Of a stretch of 64,000 nucleotides of DNA, positions 24,469 to 36,099 are shown piece after piece. The translations under genes and the position numbers were made by a program. Every line of letters starts with the position of its first letter. The stretch's first letter is position 1. The stretch is taken from assembly GCA_944548615.1 (NCBI GenBank), contig OX155964.1, forward strand, positions 11,562,925-11,626,924. Direction: 5' to 3'. This DNA comes from Micropterix aruncella. Its lineage: Eukaryota > Arthropoda > Insecta > Lepidoptera > Micropterigidae. A model generated the notes under the pieces. The model searched no databases. It saw nothing but the letters and a program-made list of their open reading frames with translations, and was not told the origin of the DNA.

Positions 24469-26191
24469 AATTAACCGAACGATACTTTATTTATTAAATT
24501 TTTACAAGTTTTTATTCAACATTTTTATTTACGAAAACGTCACACTCTCACTCCAGATTTTTTGACGTTTGGCTGAAGTGCTGGCAGAAAATTGCCTGCG
24601 TTCAGCAGTGGACTTGCCAATGCCGTGCCAATGCCTCGCGCCAAGCTCCATGGGAAACTATCTGATTGGTCGAGGCGGCCGTTTTACAACCTGTAAGAAA
24701 TTCTAAGCCAATCAGTTAGTTTCCCATTGAGCGAGGAAGCTAAATTTTGATTGACAAGAGACGGCACATCAGGTTTTTTTATAGCCTATTTGGCCAAATC
24801 AGGTAGAGTTGTGCGTGGCAAAAAAGTTGGTGAGGTTTCATAGATTATAAAATAGATGTAGATAACTGTCCTCCCAAATAACCTAGAAGCCCGCGCGCGC
24901 CTACGACAAAATTTATTAAAACAAACAAATAGATAGAAGTAAAATATTACTTACACATGAAAACGAATTCCACGGGTTTACACATTAAGATTCCGAACAC
25001 TATTTTCTACAGGTTTTAATCGCTTAATGGGATTTGAATTGCCTTTATTCTCCCGCTAAAAGACGCAGCGGTGACTGGAGCAAGAAGGTGTGAAGGGAGC
25101 GGTGCACTCCGGGTGGCCGTGGCATTTCACTCGCTCGCGTGGCTCCCAAAGATAATTTAATAATGGTGGCTCCCTTCCCACCTCTTTGGGCCGGCTAATC
25201 AGGCGATTGCCGCTAGCTCCGCCTACATAAAGTTATACGTACACATACCCAATCTGCACGTTTTCTCCGAAAACTAAAATTTTGTTCCGACCTGCGCACT
25301 TTGCCGAGGGTGTAGGCAAGTTTTTGTGCGGTGCGAGGTATTGTGGACTTAGAGTCATAAATCATCAAGTGGGTGTATGAGCAGTGTGGAGAGATGTCTG
25401 AGACAAGAAATTCCTACTTCGTCTTGCAGAAATCATCAGAAATTGGGAATTTCACCTAGAAAATCCCCAAAATATATTTAATGCAGTAAGACAACTAAAG
25501 CGCACGCATACGTTTAAATAGTTTTTTGTATGTTCAGCTTGCAAAAAAGCTTGCTTTCATCGTTTGTAGCTTATAATAACTAATTACAAATAGGTCGTTC
25601 AATAAATTTAAAGACTAATAGGTAGTAGATAGGTTATGATAACGATTAAAAAATAACTTGTTAGGATAGCTATATCCAAATTTAAAAAAAAAAAAAAAGC
25701 ATCGAACATACATTAGTGTACTAATTAAAGTAGACACAGTATGTATAAACAATAATAATGCTTATTCGCTTATTCTAAAAAAAATTGGTTAAAAAACTTA
25801 GGATGTTTGGATTAAAATAAAAATAAGCAAAACAAAAATAAGCATTGTATATACATTACATTTAGCATTGCATTGTATATACAAGCATTGTATATACATA
25901 CATAACCCCCCCCCCCCCCCCATATCCGACATATTTTATTGTCATTGTAAGGGCAAATTCAAGTTTGGTGGGGGACACGTGGGGGATAATGACGAAGGAA
26001 GACATCGCGAATGGGAGCTGAACACTTTGGATTTCTATAATATTTAACATCTATGCCTCCACAATCGCTACGTTTAAAAAGTTTTCGTGCTGTCAGGAGG
26101 GGGCACTGATAAACGAGGTCGGCAACAGCGAGAAAAGGTGGAAGATTTGAATTTCGTTTAGAAAAAGTATTTTTTCTGTGTATGTTTCATA
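24469..26191. promoter_or_regulatory. Divergent SRP68/UMPS intergenic region
   Basis: About 1.7 kb separate the two start codons, which face away from each other. Contents: an imperfect palindrome with ATTGG/CCAAT arms (24651-24726), a locally GC-richer stretch at about 25050-25330 (a candidate promoter island), a homopolymer run of C at about 25905-25921, and AT-rich sequence between. The size and GC island would fit two separate promoters. No TATA or initiator was fixed. Confidence 0.45.
24651..24726. repeat. Inverted repeat with CCAAT arms near the SRP68 start
   Basis: TGGGAAACTATCTGATTGG and CCAATCAGTTAGTTTCCCA pair at 18 of 19 positions around a 38-base spacer, about 180 bp upstream of the SRP68 ATG. 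The CTGATTGGTCGAGGCGGCCGTTT wording recurs in weaker form at about 45750 and 51428, so it may be a repeat rather than a dedicated control site. Confidence 0.55.
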
Positions 26192-29100
26192 ATGGCCGTA
26201 TTTGAAAATGATCTGGAGAAACTCGCCGTTAACTTGTTCGACATCAACGCGGTGAAATTCGGAAGCTTCATGACAAAAGTTGGAATTATGACGCCGGTCT
26301 ATTTCGATTTTAGGGTTATCGTTAGTTATCCTCGAGTTTTGGTAATTTTCCTATTAGCTTGTTGTATCAATAGGTGTTATTCTATAATAGCTAAGTTGTT
26401 TGTTATGTTTTTGTAGGAAGATATTGCGAATTTACTGCAAGAAACCTTTGTATCATCATCGAAATGCGACAGCGTTTGCGGTGTTCCGTATACCGCCCTC
26501 CCCATCGCCACGGTCGTATCCGTAAAAAACAAAATACCGATGCTTATGCGACGAAAGGAAACAAAAGACTACGGCACGAAGAAGACTATCGAAGGCAGCT
26601 TCAAACGTGGGGATAAGTGTCTCATCATTGAAGACGTCGTCACTTCTGGATCGAGCATTTTGGAAACCGTCAACGATTTAAGAAACGAAGGATTGGAGGT
26701 CTCCGAAGCGTTGGTGCTTTTGGATCGGGAGCAGGGAGGAGTCAATATATTGAAAGGGAGAGGAATTGATGTGAAAGCGTTGTTTACGTTCAACAAAATT
26801 ATTGATATGTTGGTGAAGTTGAAGAAAATCGAAGTGTCCGTCGCTGAGGATGTTCGGGCATATATCAAGGGATGCCAAGTCGATGCAAAAGGTACGTAAT
26901 TATATAATTGCCTGCACTTAGTCCTTTGGTGAATTGAATAAATTGAATATTTATTTACATAAACATACAATTGGCAGACTTATCACTTAGATCTTTTCTA
27001 ATCAAATATTGCAAAATAAATTGAGAATCTAAGTGTGGTAGCAAACAAATGTGAATTATACGAAAGGCAATATGTCTTGTAAATAAAAGGAATGCCGAAT
27101 AGTGTAAAGAACAATATTCCACGAAGAGAGAGATGAAGAGAACAATAACATGAAGAGATAAAATAAACAATAACATGAAGAGAGAATAAACATTAACATT
27201 GAACGCGTGCTCGGGTCTGTCACCGTGCTGGATTTGTAAATAGTCCTTCATTGGGCGACGGATTTGTAATACTAAAGCAAGTCACCTGTTGATAGGGTTT
27301 TCAATCTTTTAAGAGGCGGAGATAATGAACACCATAAACTATGAAGATATAGAAGATTTCGCCAATACCAAATACTGTAAAAAAGTGTAATTGTTGTTCA
27401 TTACACTTATTTTATGACCATTTATAAATTTGGCTTTTCAGTTAAATACGTAAAATTGTGCATGTCCTAAAAAAGGCCTAGGTAAATAAATACAATTGAT
27501 TAAGATAGGTAAGAGGGAGGGGCGGCACAAAGTCAAGTGGCCTATACCTAAGAAAACTATAAATCCTTCACTGGTCTGTCAGGTATAAGGGATTAAATCC
27601 ATCAGAGTTTTATTTTATATAGATTTTTTTAATTTCATATTACATATCTTATATTTCATCTAAGATTACACAAGATGCAATTTATGACTTTTAAATTACC
27701 TACCGTAAAGCAACTAATTTATTAATCCCAATCCCATGCAACCCGAGGAGCAATACACTTCTAACTATGCTTGCGCCTGTATCCAGATGTGAGGTTTATG
27801 ATTTTATTTTAAATTGCGTCTATTAAAAAAAGTTTGTTAGTATAGATTAGTGATAAATCACTATTATGCAGAGATTAATAAAAACACAATATATTTACAA
27901 CATATTAAAGATTAAACACTAATAATAATAATAACAATAGATAACATATTTCATAGATAGAATACACACTTGCTTTTATATTATTTATTTGATTTACTTT
28001 CCTGTTGTCAACATTTGTGGTTGTCGACTACAACAGGCGAACCCTTCACCCCCAGAAAGTAAAGAGAGCGAAGAAGACTTAGTGGACAATACAAATCTAC
28101 CGTCCAGCAAAAACCATGAACCCGCCAGAGACCAATGCCTTACGACGAGACACTAGGAAGGTAACCCAGTGGGGACGCCTCGCCCCCAGGCTATCAGTTT
28201 CGGCCAGATTTCTTCGGCCTCGCAACTGGTTACAGGTTCGAGGTTGCTTGCGTGGTCTCCCTTATGTAGCGGTGATTCGCTGTCTACAAAATCTATCGCG
28301 GACCACAGCATCCTTTGCCCGGCTCTTCACCCGGTATCGAGTAGCCGATTGGTCGTTTCAAGAGCAGTTGCCGTAAGGTTAACAACTACCTCTTTAGAAA
28401 ACAAGCCATTTCCAGACTCCCCCGGTTATCAGTCGGAATGCACAGTCGATTGGCTGACGCCGCATGGTGCGCAAACCGTCCAGGAACACCCGAATAACGA
28501 TTCCTAAGGAAACTGGCCTGCAGGTCAGGGTCCTACCCAGGCTCACACTTCTGCGAGGAGGCTGCCGAATAGTGGTTGACCCGTGAGTTTGGCCGACCAC
28601 GTCTTATTGGCCTAAGTGCAACAGGGCCCTCTAGCTCCCTCCTAATGTCAACAAATAGAGTTGTCAACTACAACGGGCAAACCCGTCACCTCAGGAAGTT
28701 TTAACGATTGGTCTTTCTATCTCCCGTGAAGTGAACGCAGAAGACTTGGACAAAACAGTCCACCGTCAAGCTCCACCACATGCCCGTAAGAGGCCAACGC
28801 CTTATCCGCGAGATAACCAGGTATGTTACCCAGCGGGCTTACACTCACGCCCTTACTTCCAATTGCGACCAGATTACTCAGGTCTCTCGACTGGTTACGA
28901 GTTCGAAGTCGCTTACGCGGTCCTCTCTCAAGAAACGGTTTAAACCGAATCTATTGCGGACCACGGCGTCCTTTGCCCGGCTCTTCACCCAGGATCGGGT
29001 AGGCGATGGTCGTTTCAAGAGCAGTCGCCGTAAGGTCCGCAACCACCCCCGCTCTATAGGAAACAGTACTGCTTCCAGACTCCTCCGACTGTTAGTCAGA

Positions 29101-32100
29101 ATGCACAATCGATTGGCTTACGCCGCACGGTGCGCAGACCGTCCAGGAGCGCCAGAAGGTTGACTCCTATGGGAAACTAGTCCTAAGGCCAGAGTCCTGC
29201 CCAGGCTCGCACTTCATGCTTGAAGGCCGCCGGATGGGTGTTGACCTGTGAGTGTGACCAACCCTGAACAAAATGGGTCTTCGTGGCCACCTCAGCAAGG
29301 GCCCATTAGCTCCCTCCTAATGTCAACAATTATATTAAGTTGTATTAACAATGTTTCTGGCTATTTATTCCGTTTTTAACAGTATTTTGTTTGAAAAATG
29401 TGCAATGTCACTGTCTGTCTGTAAATCACCATGTTTTCTTTCTTTTCCCTCCGGTACATTATACTAATTTATCTTGGTCACATTTGTCATGGCCCTTTCT
29501 TATTTACGATTTTACCAAAACCCAACTGTCCCGTCTAGATGCGCTGGTGACAGCTAGTTTAAAATCCTGGCTGTCCTTAGCCAAACCAGCTGACCCCTCG
29601 ACAAAATTTTGGGCTAGCGCTTAAACTGCCCTCTCTGCTCTACGCCAACTCCAGAATAACCAAAAATTCGATTCTGTGCAATTCCAAAGATCCGGCAATA
29701 TCGAAGCACGTAATAAGTGGCCGTAGTGATCCAAATGATCTACAAGCCCGCGTAGACTTCCACAAAAAGTTCCTTACTGGAATCAGCCAGAATGGCACTG
29801 GTCTGGGGTATGGCAGTACAACCACGAGCGACGTGGACTTGAAGAAGTCTCTTTTGCGGGGAGATTACGACAGCAAGAGTATGGCTCATGCTATTGGCCT
29901 TCAATGCCAGAATGATTGGACAACAATTGGGGACTTTTGCATTCCGCCTCCAATGCACTGGAAGGTAATGCTCTATGACTGGACGCCAGAGATGCTGAAA
30001 TTTTATTTGAATGCCTTTCAGCATACACTTCCAGACCCCAGTAACCTCGCTCGTTGGAGCTTTGCCGAGGATAGTTCTTGTCCCCTCTGTAGCAATACCC
30101 CTTGCACAGCTAGACACATTCTAGCTGGCTGCAAGGTGGCCTTAGATCAAGGACGGTACACTTACCGACATGACAAAGTTCTCGCTGTTATTCGCGAGGT
30201 AATTAGTCTCTCAGTGGCTCGTGCCAACAAGGGTTTGACAGTATCCTCCAAACCCCCCATACAGTTTGTGCGGGATGGCTCTAAAGGCAAAAAACATTTA
30301 ACTACAAAACCTTTCTCAATAATCGAGAAAGCTACAGATTGGATTCTGGAGGTCTATTCGGTCTCTAAGCAGTATAAATTCCCTGAAAGTCTCGGATGCA
30401 CAGCCCTCCGTCCAGATATAACTCTTTACTCTCTATCTCGGAAGGTGGCTCTTATTGTAGAATTAACTGTTCCATGGGAATCAAATATCCCAAAAGACCA
30501 CGAGTACAAATTAAATAAATACCATGATCTTGCAAATGCCGTAACCCGGAACGGCTTCACTGTTCACCTTCACGCGGTGGAAGTTGGCGCTCGTGGCCTG
30601 CCAGCTAAATCTCTATTTCACCTCTTTAAAGATCCAGAAAAATAATCAACTCTTTCTTAGAAAAATTATCTAAAACTGCAATTTGCGCATCTCAAATTCT
30701 ATGGCTTCGAATGGGGAGTGAATGGGTGGTAAGGTGAACGCTCACATGTGGCAAGACAGCTGTCCTAAACCTACCACAGCCGGTTCGTAAGTCCGGAATC
30801 CACTGCTCACCCCCCAGAAGTGTAAAAAAAAAATTAAAAAAAAATTGTATTATGATGGGCCCGACTCCGGTCGGTGAATTCCATGGCAGCTCCGTTTGTA
30901 TTTATTGTCCCTCACTCCTCATATATCGAGCATTATATGGATATTCCCTCGGCTGTTGCGTTGTTCACTTCACACCTTTCGGGAACTAAGTTGTCGCTGG
31001 TGTCACCTACGAAAAGTTTTTAAACATCCCCTTTGTGGTGGATAATAAATATGAGTTTTGTTCTCCTGTAAAATTATGCCTTTGTGAGGCTGATCGGACG
31101 TACATTGTTGTTTTTTGCCTCAGCTGCTTTGCTATATTTTCCGTAGATTGTCTGAGAAGTCTCAGCAATATTTGATCATTCTAACGGTGTATGATAAGCC
31201 CTTTCCCCATAAGAAACTATTCTTTTTTCGAGAGTCAAATAGCAGCTCATTTACCGTTTCGTTTAGATGTCTTTTAGAGAGCGGGGCATGGATCTTTTAT
31301 ACCGACATATCTATCGTTATAAATAGGATAGAAAACGAATTTACCGCGTGAAATTTGTAGGACCCGACGTTTCGGTGACGTTGCAGCCGCCGTTGTCTAG
31401 GGTAGACTGAAGAGCTGTCAGTCCGTTGTTTTGCGGGTAGGCCGCAAACCGCTGCCGCCACTGCGTAGGTTATAACGGTGGTGGGGGGCCGGGCTCGTCA
31501 AGTCAACCGCGATAGTCTTCGACCATATCTATCGTTTTCCGTTTTCCCATAATATTAAATATGCTTGCAGATATCAAGCCACTGCAAAATCGCCTCACAA
31601 CTCCGTACTCGGACCGAGCTCAACTGACCCGCAACTCGGTAGCAAAGCAACTCTACGAATTAATGACGACGAAACAATCGAATCTGTGCCTGGCGGCCGA
31701 CTTGACGACGTCTTCGGCCATTTTGAACCTGGCGGAAAAAGTCGGCCCGCACATCTGCATCCTCAAACTGCACGTCGACATCCTGGAGGACTTCAGCGAG
31801 AGGTTCGTGCACAGTCTCAAGTCGCTCGCGGCCAAACACAACTTCCTGCTGATGGAGGATAGGAAGTTTGCCGATATCGGGAACACGGTTTCGTTGCAGT
31901 ACTCGAAAGGTCCATTCCGGATTGTGGAGTGGGCCGACTTAGTCACGGCGCATTCACTGCCGGGCGAAGGGGTGCTCAAAGGGATTCAAAGCGTCGTACA
32001 AGGTCGCACAAGGGGGGTCTTCCTACTGGCTGAAATGAGCTCTGAGGTATGTTATTATTGTTCTACTACACTCAAGAGCAATGAATCCGGATCACTAACA

Positions 32101-35008
32101 TCATTATTATTATATTAGACACTGCAGCATAAGGCTGATGCGTGTATATCATAACTTTGCACTTGTTTTTAAACATTACAACTGTTACGTAAAATGTCCA
32201 GTTTATTCTTAATGACAGAGTCGGCACTTATCACTTCTTCTGACAATGCATTCCAAGCCTCCACTATACGATTTGGTAAAAAGTGTTTCCCGGGGTTCGA
32301 TGTTGCAATTTCCTTATTCAACTTCAACGAGTGTCCACGCAGTTGCATGTTAGTATTATTGATAATAATAAACTCTTTAATTGCACTTCAATATTATACA
32401 AAAAGGCGAGCTTATTGCCACATTGCAATGTCTTACAACTAACCTAAACACAGTGCGCATTGTGAAAATAAAGATTATTACATAACATACAGACCGTCTG
32501 CATAACATACAGACAAGCGGAAGAATTTAAAACTAATAATGCCCGAGGAGAGGAAATTGGGAGAGGAAGAGGAGAGAAAGGGAAGAACTGGTTACTTCTT
32601 AGAAAGATAGTAATCCTTAAGGTGAGTCTTAAACGATGGTAAAGAAGGCGAGCTTTGTATGTTTTCATAGTATACATGTTCTCGAGGTTGTATACATGTA
32701 TATACGAGGTTGTCATAGTATACATGTTCTCGAGGCTGTATACATGTATACATGAGGTTGTATACATGTATACATGAGGTACATGTTCTCGTGGTAGTAT
32801 TCATAGTATACATGTTCTCGAGGTTGGGCACACTATAGTAATGGTGAAGCATTTTGTACGTTTCTATTAGATCTCCTCGCCTACGTTCCTCTAATGTTGT
32901 CAGGAAGAGTTCCTTCAGCCGTGTTTTGTACGGTTTGTTCCTCAGTGATAATAGTACAGTATAGTAGTGGTATAATATCAACAAAGCTAAAACAAAATAA
33001 ATAGATTGTTTGTTTCTCTCCCACAAAAAAGAAATATAACATGCGCTCCTGGTATTCAATATTCATTATTAATAATTAGAGAATAAGTTAGCCTTCTTAG
33101 TTACCGATATATTCATACATCTATGTTGGCGAACCAGGTTCATTGCTTTTGTGTGTATATGTATAGGTTTTACAGACAGGCATCATTACTGATATGTCTT
33201 CATTCAACACTGAGTTTATTTATAGTTTTTTTTTTTAATATATATTTTTTTTAATATATGCCTCAGCAAGTAAACTGTTCCACTGCTCCAAGTGGTTCCT
33301 GGAAATGTTGTATAATCGGGTTTCACCATTCGGGGCAATTATGACATATGATGAGGATCTTATAAGTTTCAATGACGTCGCACCTTTGTCGACGGTCGCT
33401 GAGTGTTGGTAGTTGCAATCTTTGCAGTCTTTCTGGTTATTCTAGTTTTGGCATGTGGCTCTTTTGTCCTAAAACTTGCCAACGTGCAATAGAAGAAAGG
33501 TATAGAAAACCGTCCTGTTCAACAATTCGGTAACAATGGCAGGAATACCGTAATATACTATGAAACGAGATGAATACCATCAACGATCATCATTTCGATA
33601 GGAAATGCGATCTGAGGAGGGTTATGTTCGATTAGAAGCCTAAATATGATAAATAAAAGTATAAACTATAGTGGGGGGAATAAAAGTCAGTACTGACGCT
33701 ACTGCGTTGTACTGACTTGAAATAAATTGACACGATGACAGTACCGGGTCAGCGCTGACTTGTTTTGAGTTTGAAGTCAGTTACTGACTTAATACATTGT
33801 TTGCGGGAAACGAGTAAACTCATCATACCCCTTTTTATAGTAAAACGCGGGATACGAGTTTACTCGTTCTGTTGAGCGAAGCGGTAAGGAGCGGGAAACT
33901 TGTAAAAACAAGGGGCTCTGAAACGGGTGGGGGGTTATGCGTTATCGATTGTCGGCGGTACCCAATCTATCTAAATATAAAAAAACACCCGCGCTACGCC
34001 GCGATTTGGCGGGAAAATGCATGACTACATAGTGTTAATGTAAATCAGCCTTAACCCTTAGAGCCCTAATTGGTCGATATCGGCCACAACACGATTCAGC
34101 GTGACGGCCCCGTTTTAATTTTATTTTAATTTAATTTGTTTTATTTTATTATGTTAATATGTTTTATTTCAATTATGGGTACAGTGGTTTGGCAGTAATT
34201 AATGTTTTGGTGAGACAGTGTCATAATTCAATTTGTTTACTAATTTTTACTAAAAAATGTTGGGACATCGACTTGATAATCAGCTGAGGGGCTGAGGCCT
34301 GAAGGGTTAAAAAAAGTTTTAAATTTTTTGTAAAAATTCCAGTCACAGAAAAAAATCAAAATAATAGTAATAGTCACAAAGAGGTAGTCAAATAGAGCTA
34401 GATAGTGGAAAGTTCGAGATTCGGGGATTCGGGACCTTCCAGGCCCAAGCATCCATGAAAGCAGTTTTTTTCTTAGGTATATATTGCAAAACTCGGGGCT
34501 GATCTTTATGCCTGCAGGTAGAATATGATACGTGTTAGCCCCAACATAAATAAAATCTCTTTTGGCCAAATGATGTAGGTATTCGGGGAACTGCAACGTA
34601 GTCACTAACAGCACGCCTTATGTATTTGATTTGTTGGGATTTATTTTTTTCTTTAATAATAAACATTATATGTCTTAATTTCAGGGCAATTTAATCACGC
34701 CACACTATATTGAGGAAACAAATAAGCAAGCGGAAAAGTATGGTGACCTCGTAGTCGGGTTCGTCTGCCAGTCGAAAGACACTATCCGCAGCCCTCACTT
34801 GCTTCAACTCACGCCCGGAGTCCAATTGAGCGATGGCGGGGACAACTTGGGACAAATCTACAATTCCCCAAAAGATGTTATAATAGGAAAAGGCGCAGAC
34901 ATAGCTGTTGTCGGACGCGGTATCATCAATGCAACGAATCCCGAGACTGAGGCGCAGTTGTACAGAGAAAAGCTGTGGAAACATTACGAAGATAGATTAT
35001 TACTGTAG
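26192..35008 (+). CDS. UMPS: Uridine 5'-monophosphate synthase (OPRT-ODC bifunctional enzyme)
   Basis: Catalyses the last two steps of de novo UMP synthesis in the cytosol: orotate plus PRPP to OMP, then decarboxylation to UMP. Four exons: 26192-26341, 26417-26891, 31571-32046 and 34685-35008 (stop), all GT/AG with matching phases, giving 474 residues (human 480). The N-terminal OPRT domain has the MLMRRKETKDYGTK block and the PRPP loop IEDVVTSGSS (121-130). The ODC domain has D252, K274 (LKLHVDIL) and D305-x-K307-x-x-D310 (DRKFADIGNT), the catalytic acidic/Lys network. LTPGVQLSDGGDNLGQ and VVGRGII follow near the C-terminus. The Gln and GRG phosphate-binding elements are present. A polyadenylation AATAAA lies at about 35054. 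The 4.7-kb intron 2 holds two GC-rich units and a young non-LTR copy. Confidence 0.97.
26892..28025. other. UMPS intron 2, proximal part
   Basis: AT-rich intron sequence with local AACATGAAGAGA repeats at about 27125-27195. No exon or recognised element. Confidence 0.5.
28030..28643 (-). mobile_element. GC-rich dispersed element, copy in UMPS intron 2 (first of tandem pair)
   Basis: In the opposite orientation to the copy at 10305: it starts with GACTACAACAGGCGAACCC and ends GGGCCCTCTAGCTCCCTCCTAATGTCAACA. Flanking text at both sides contains TGTCAACA, which may be a shared or duplicated target. Diverged from the 10305 copy by many substitutions and indels. Confidence 0.75.
28648..29330 (-). 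mobile_element. GC-rich dispersed element, copy in UMPS intron 2 (second of tandem pair)
   Basis: A full unit directly follows the first in the same orientation: TTGTCAACTACAACGGGC at its start and GGGCCCATTAGCTCCCTCCT at its end, then TGTCAACA again. GTTCGAAGTCGC replaces the GTTCGAGGTCGC of other copies. Confidence 0.8.
29477..30905 (+). mobile_element. Non-LTR retrotransposon with restriction-like endonuclease, copy 3
   Basis: Starts TCACATTTGTCATGGCCC and carries the uninterrupted CCAACTGTCCCGTCTAGATG site at about 29521-29541. A roughly 16-base deletion after CCCCTCGAC near 29602 shifts the frame. From 29833 an open frame of 270 residues holds the intact C-X2-C-X8-H-X4-C finger, RPDITL and ELTVPWE. 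A 10-base deletion near 30634 ends it early (FKDPEK). The 3' UTR is as in copy 2. It lies in UMPS intron 2, same strand as the gene. Confidence 0.87.
31330..31505 (-). mobile_element. Penelope-like retroelement 3' fragment
   Basis: GAATTTACCGCGTGAAATTTG, CCCGACGTTTCGGTGACG and TAGGGTAGACTGAAGAGCTG match segments at 50512-50600 and (inverted) 50840-51020. The AACGTCGGGTGCTACAAA wording with a preceding GIY-YIG-like tail at 50650-50750 suggests Penelope-type elements; the assignment is tentative. It sits just before UMPS exon 3. Confidence 0.5.
32190..32960 (-). mobile_element. CR1-like non-LTR retrotransposon C-terminal fragment, split
   Basis: Minus-strand RLKELFLTTLEERRRGDLIE then TYKMLHH at about 32960-32850, and QLRGHSLKLNKEIATSN then GKHFLPNRIVEAWNALSEEV at about 32345-32215. 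They match the order ERR.RGDLIE.YK...RGHS.KL...FF..RVV..WN.LP seen after the RT domain of CR1-like elements. Unrelated repeat lies between the pieces. Confidence 0.7.
32660..32830. repeat. Minisatellite, TATACATGTTCTCGAGG units
   Basis: Several imperfect units of TATACATGTTCTCGAGGTTG and TATACATGTATACATGAGG alternate. It interrupts the CR1-like fragment and lies in UMPS intron 3. Confidence 0.8.
33672..33805. repeat. Dispersed repeat shared with 18700-18840
   Basis: AGTCAGTACTGACGCTACTG, TACTGACTTGAAATAAATTG and GGGTCAGCGCTGACTTG match the SRP68-intron copy. The surrounding 33160-34050 has no other recognised feature. Confidence 0.6.
34051..34310. mobile_element. TTAA-flanked MITE (family Y), copy 1
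   Basis: Begins TTAACCCTTAGAGCCCTAAT and ends GGCCTGAAGGGTTAA, giving inverted TTAACCCTT.A ends. It is near-identical over its length to 49484-49756, including GATTCAGCGTGACGGCCCCG. It lies in UMPS intron 3, about 370 bp before exon 4. The TTAA target suggests piggyBac-type mobilisation. Confidence 0.8.
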
Positions 35009-35113
35009 TATTGTGTTAAAAATACAGAATCTCAGCATTCCATTATCATATTGAATAAAATTATATTTACTACTGAGTAGTTTTTTTTAATTCCCGCCAT
35101 TCCTCCGAGACGA

Positions 35114-35349
35114 TTAACCACTGGAATGCTAATACTACCGATCGGTAGTTTTCGTTTCAACAACTTGCAGGCGGCAGATCTTCGTATTTATGCAATTATG
35201 TAATTATATGCGAAAATAGTCGCCTTCATTGAATAAGCTACCATTATATATAGGTATGCGTGAACTAACACCCCCTACAAAGAAATTTTCGAGGGTTGAA
35301 AACATGCCGTCCTGGGTTTTATTTTAATGGCTGGCTTTCTAAGGATTAA
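35114..35349. mobile_element. TTAA-flanked MITE (family X), copy 2
   Basis: Begins TTAACCACTGGAATGCTAAT and ends CTTTCTAAGGATTAA. Matches 16648-17231 minus its nested insert. The right TTAA is shared with the next element. Confidence 0.7.
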
Positions 35350-35659
35350 CCCGTTGAGTATGAGTCAACCAAATCTGGTCGCGAAACAATTATCCGTTGA
35401 GTACGAGTCGACCAAATCTGGTCGCGTGTTTTTTTCACTTCTTTGACGTTCTCATATTTATTCATAATTATCTAATTGTTTTACAAAATGATATTTCAAT
35501 ATTCTATATTCGAAATTTCAATGCAATCATTGTGCAGTTGTTCTTTTTATGATTGGTGTAGTAGTTTCGTAGTTATAGTACTTTAAGTCGAGCGCCGTCG
35601 ATGTCGCCGAAAATCCTGCAGATGCATCCATGAAAATACCCATTTACTCCAAGGGTTAA
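35346..35659. mobile_element. TTAA-flanked MITE (family Z)
   Basis: Begins TTAACCCGTTGAGTATGAGT and ends ATTTACTCCAAGGGTTAA, with short inverted ends. A 46-base motif with CCAAATCTGGTCGCG is tandemly repeated at its left end. It abuts family X copy 2, sharing one TTAA. Confidence 0.65.
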
Positions 35660-36099
35660 TACCCCGGATTCATCAATACAATACAGTGCAATCAACTACC
35701 CCAGTAGATTTGGATGCGTCACAAAATTAAATGCTAAAAATTTAATTATTTAAAACAACCATCATGATAATTGTCATGGCTAAAATATTATATTCAATAT
35801 TACCTGCATACAAATAATCAACATATACTAATGTCATTTAATAGCCAGGGAAAATAATACATTAAAATAGAATGCAAGTTCTATGTAGAATAATCATAGT
35901 AAAATTATTTTGTTGTCAATCCAGCATTTGCATTTTCAATGCAAATGCATTTGCAAATGCATTTGCATTTTTAAAAAATTAATAGATAAAAAATAAATTA
36001 TATGACACTTAGAATGTAAGCTATCATGATACCATTATGTTAAAAAAACTAATAATAATAATCATCAACATGGAAAATTAACAAACTGTTCAAACTCCC

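Larger units (their letters stand above)
32067..33157. mobile_element. TA-flanked MITE, TACACTCAAGAGCAATGA family, copy 2
   Basis: Left terminus TACACTCAAGAGCAATGAAT is only 20 bases inside the UMPS intron 3 donor. The right terminus is the reverse complement of TACACACAAAAGCAATGAAC, ending at 33157. The interior differs from copy 1 and contains a CR1-like fragment and a minisatellite. Confidence 0.65.

Noticed and set aside
35346..35440. Repeated CCAAATCTGGTCGCG units considered as a CRISPR-like array
   Set aside because: Only two units at the end of a TTAA MITE in a eukaryotic sequence. No regular spacers.
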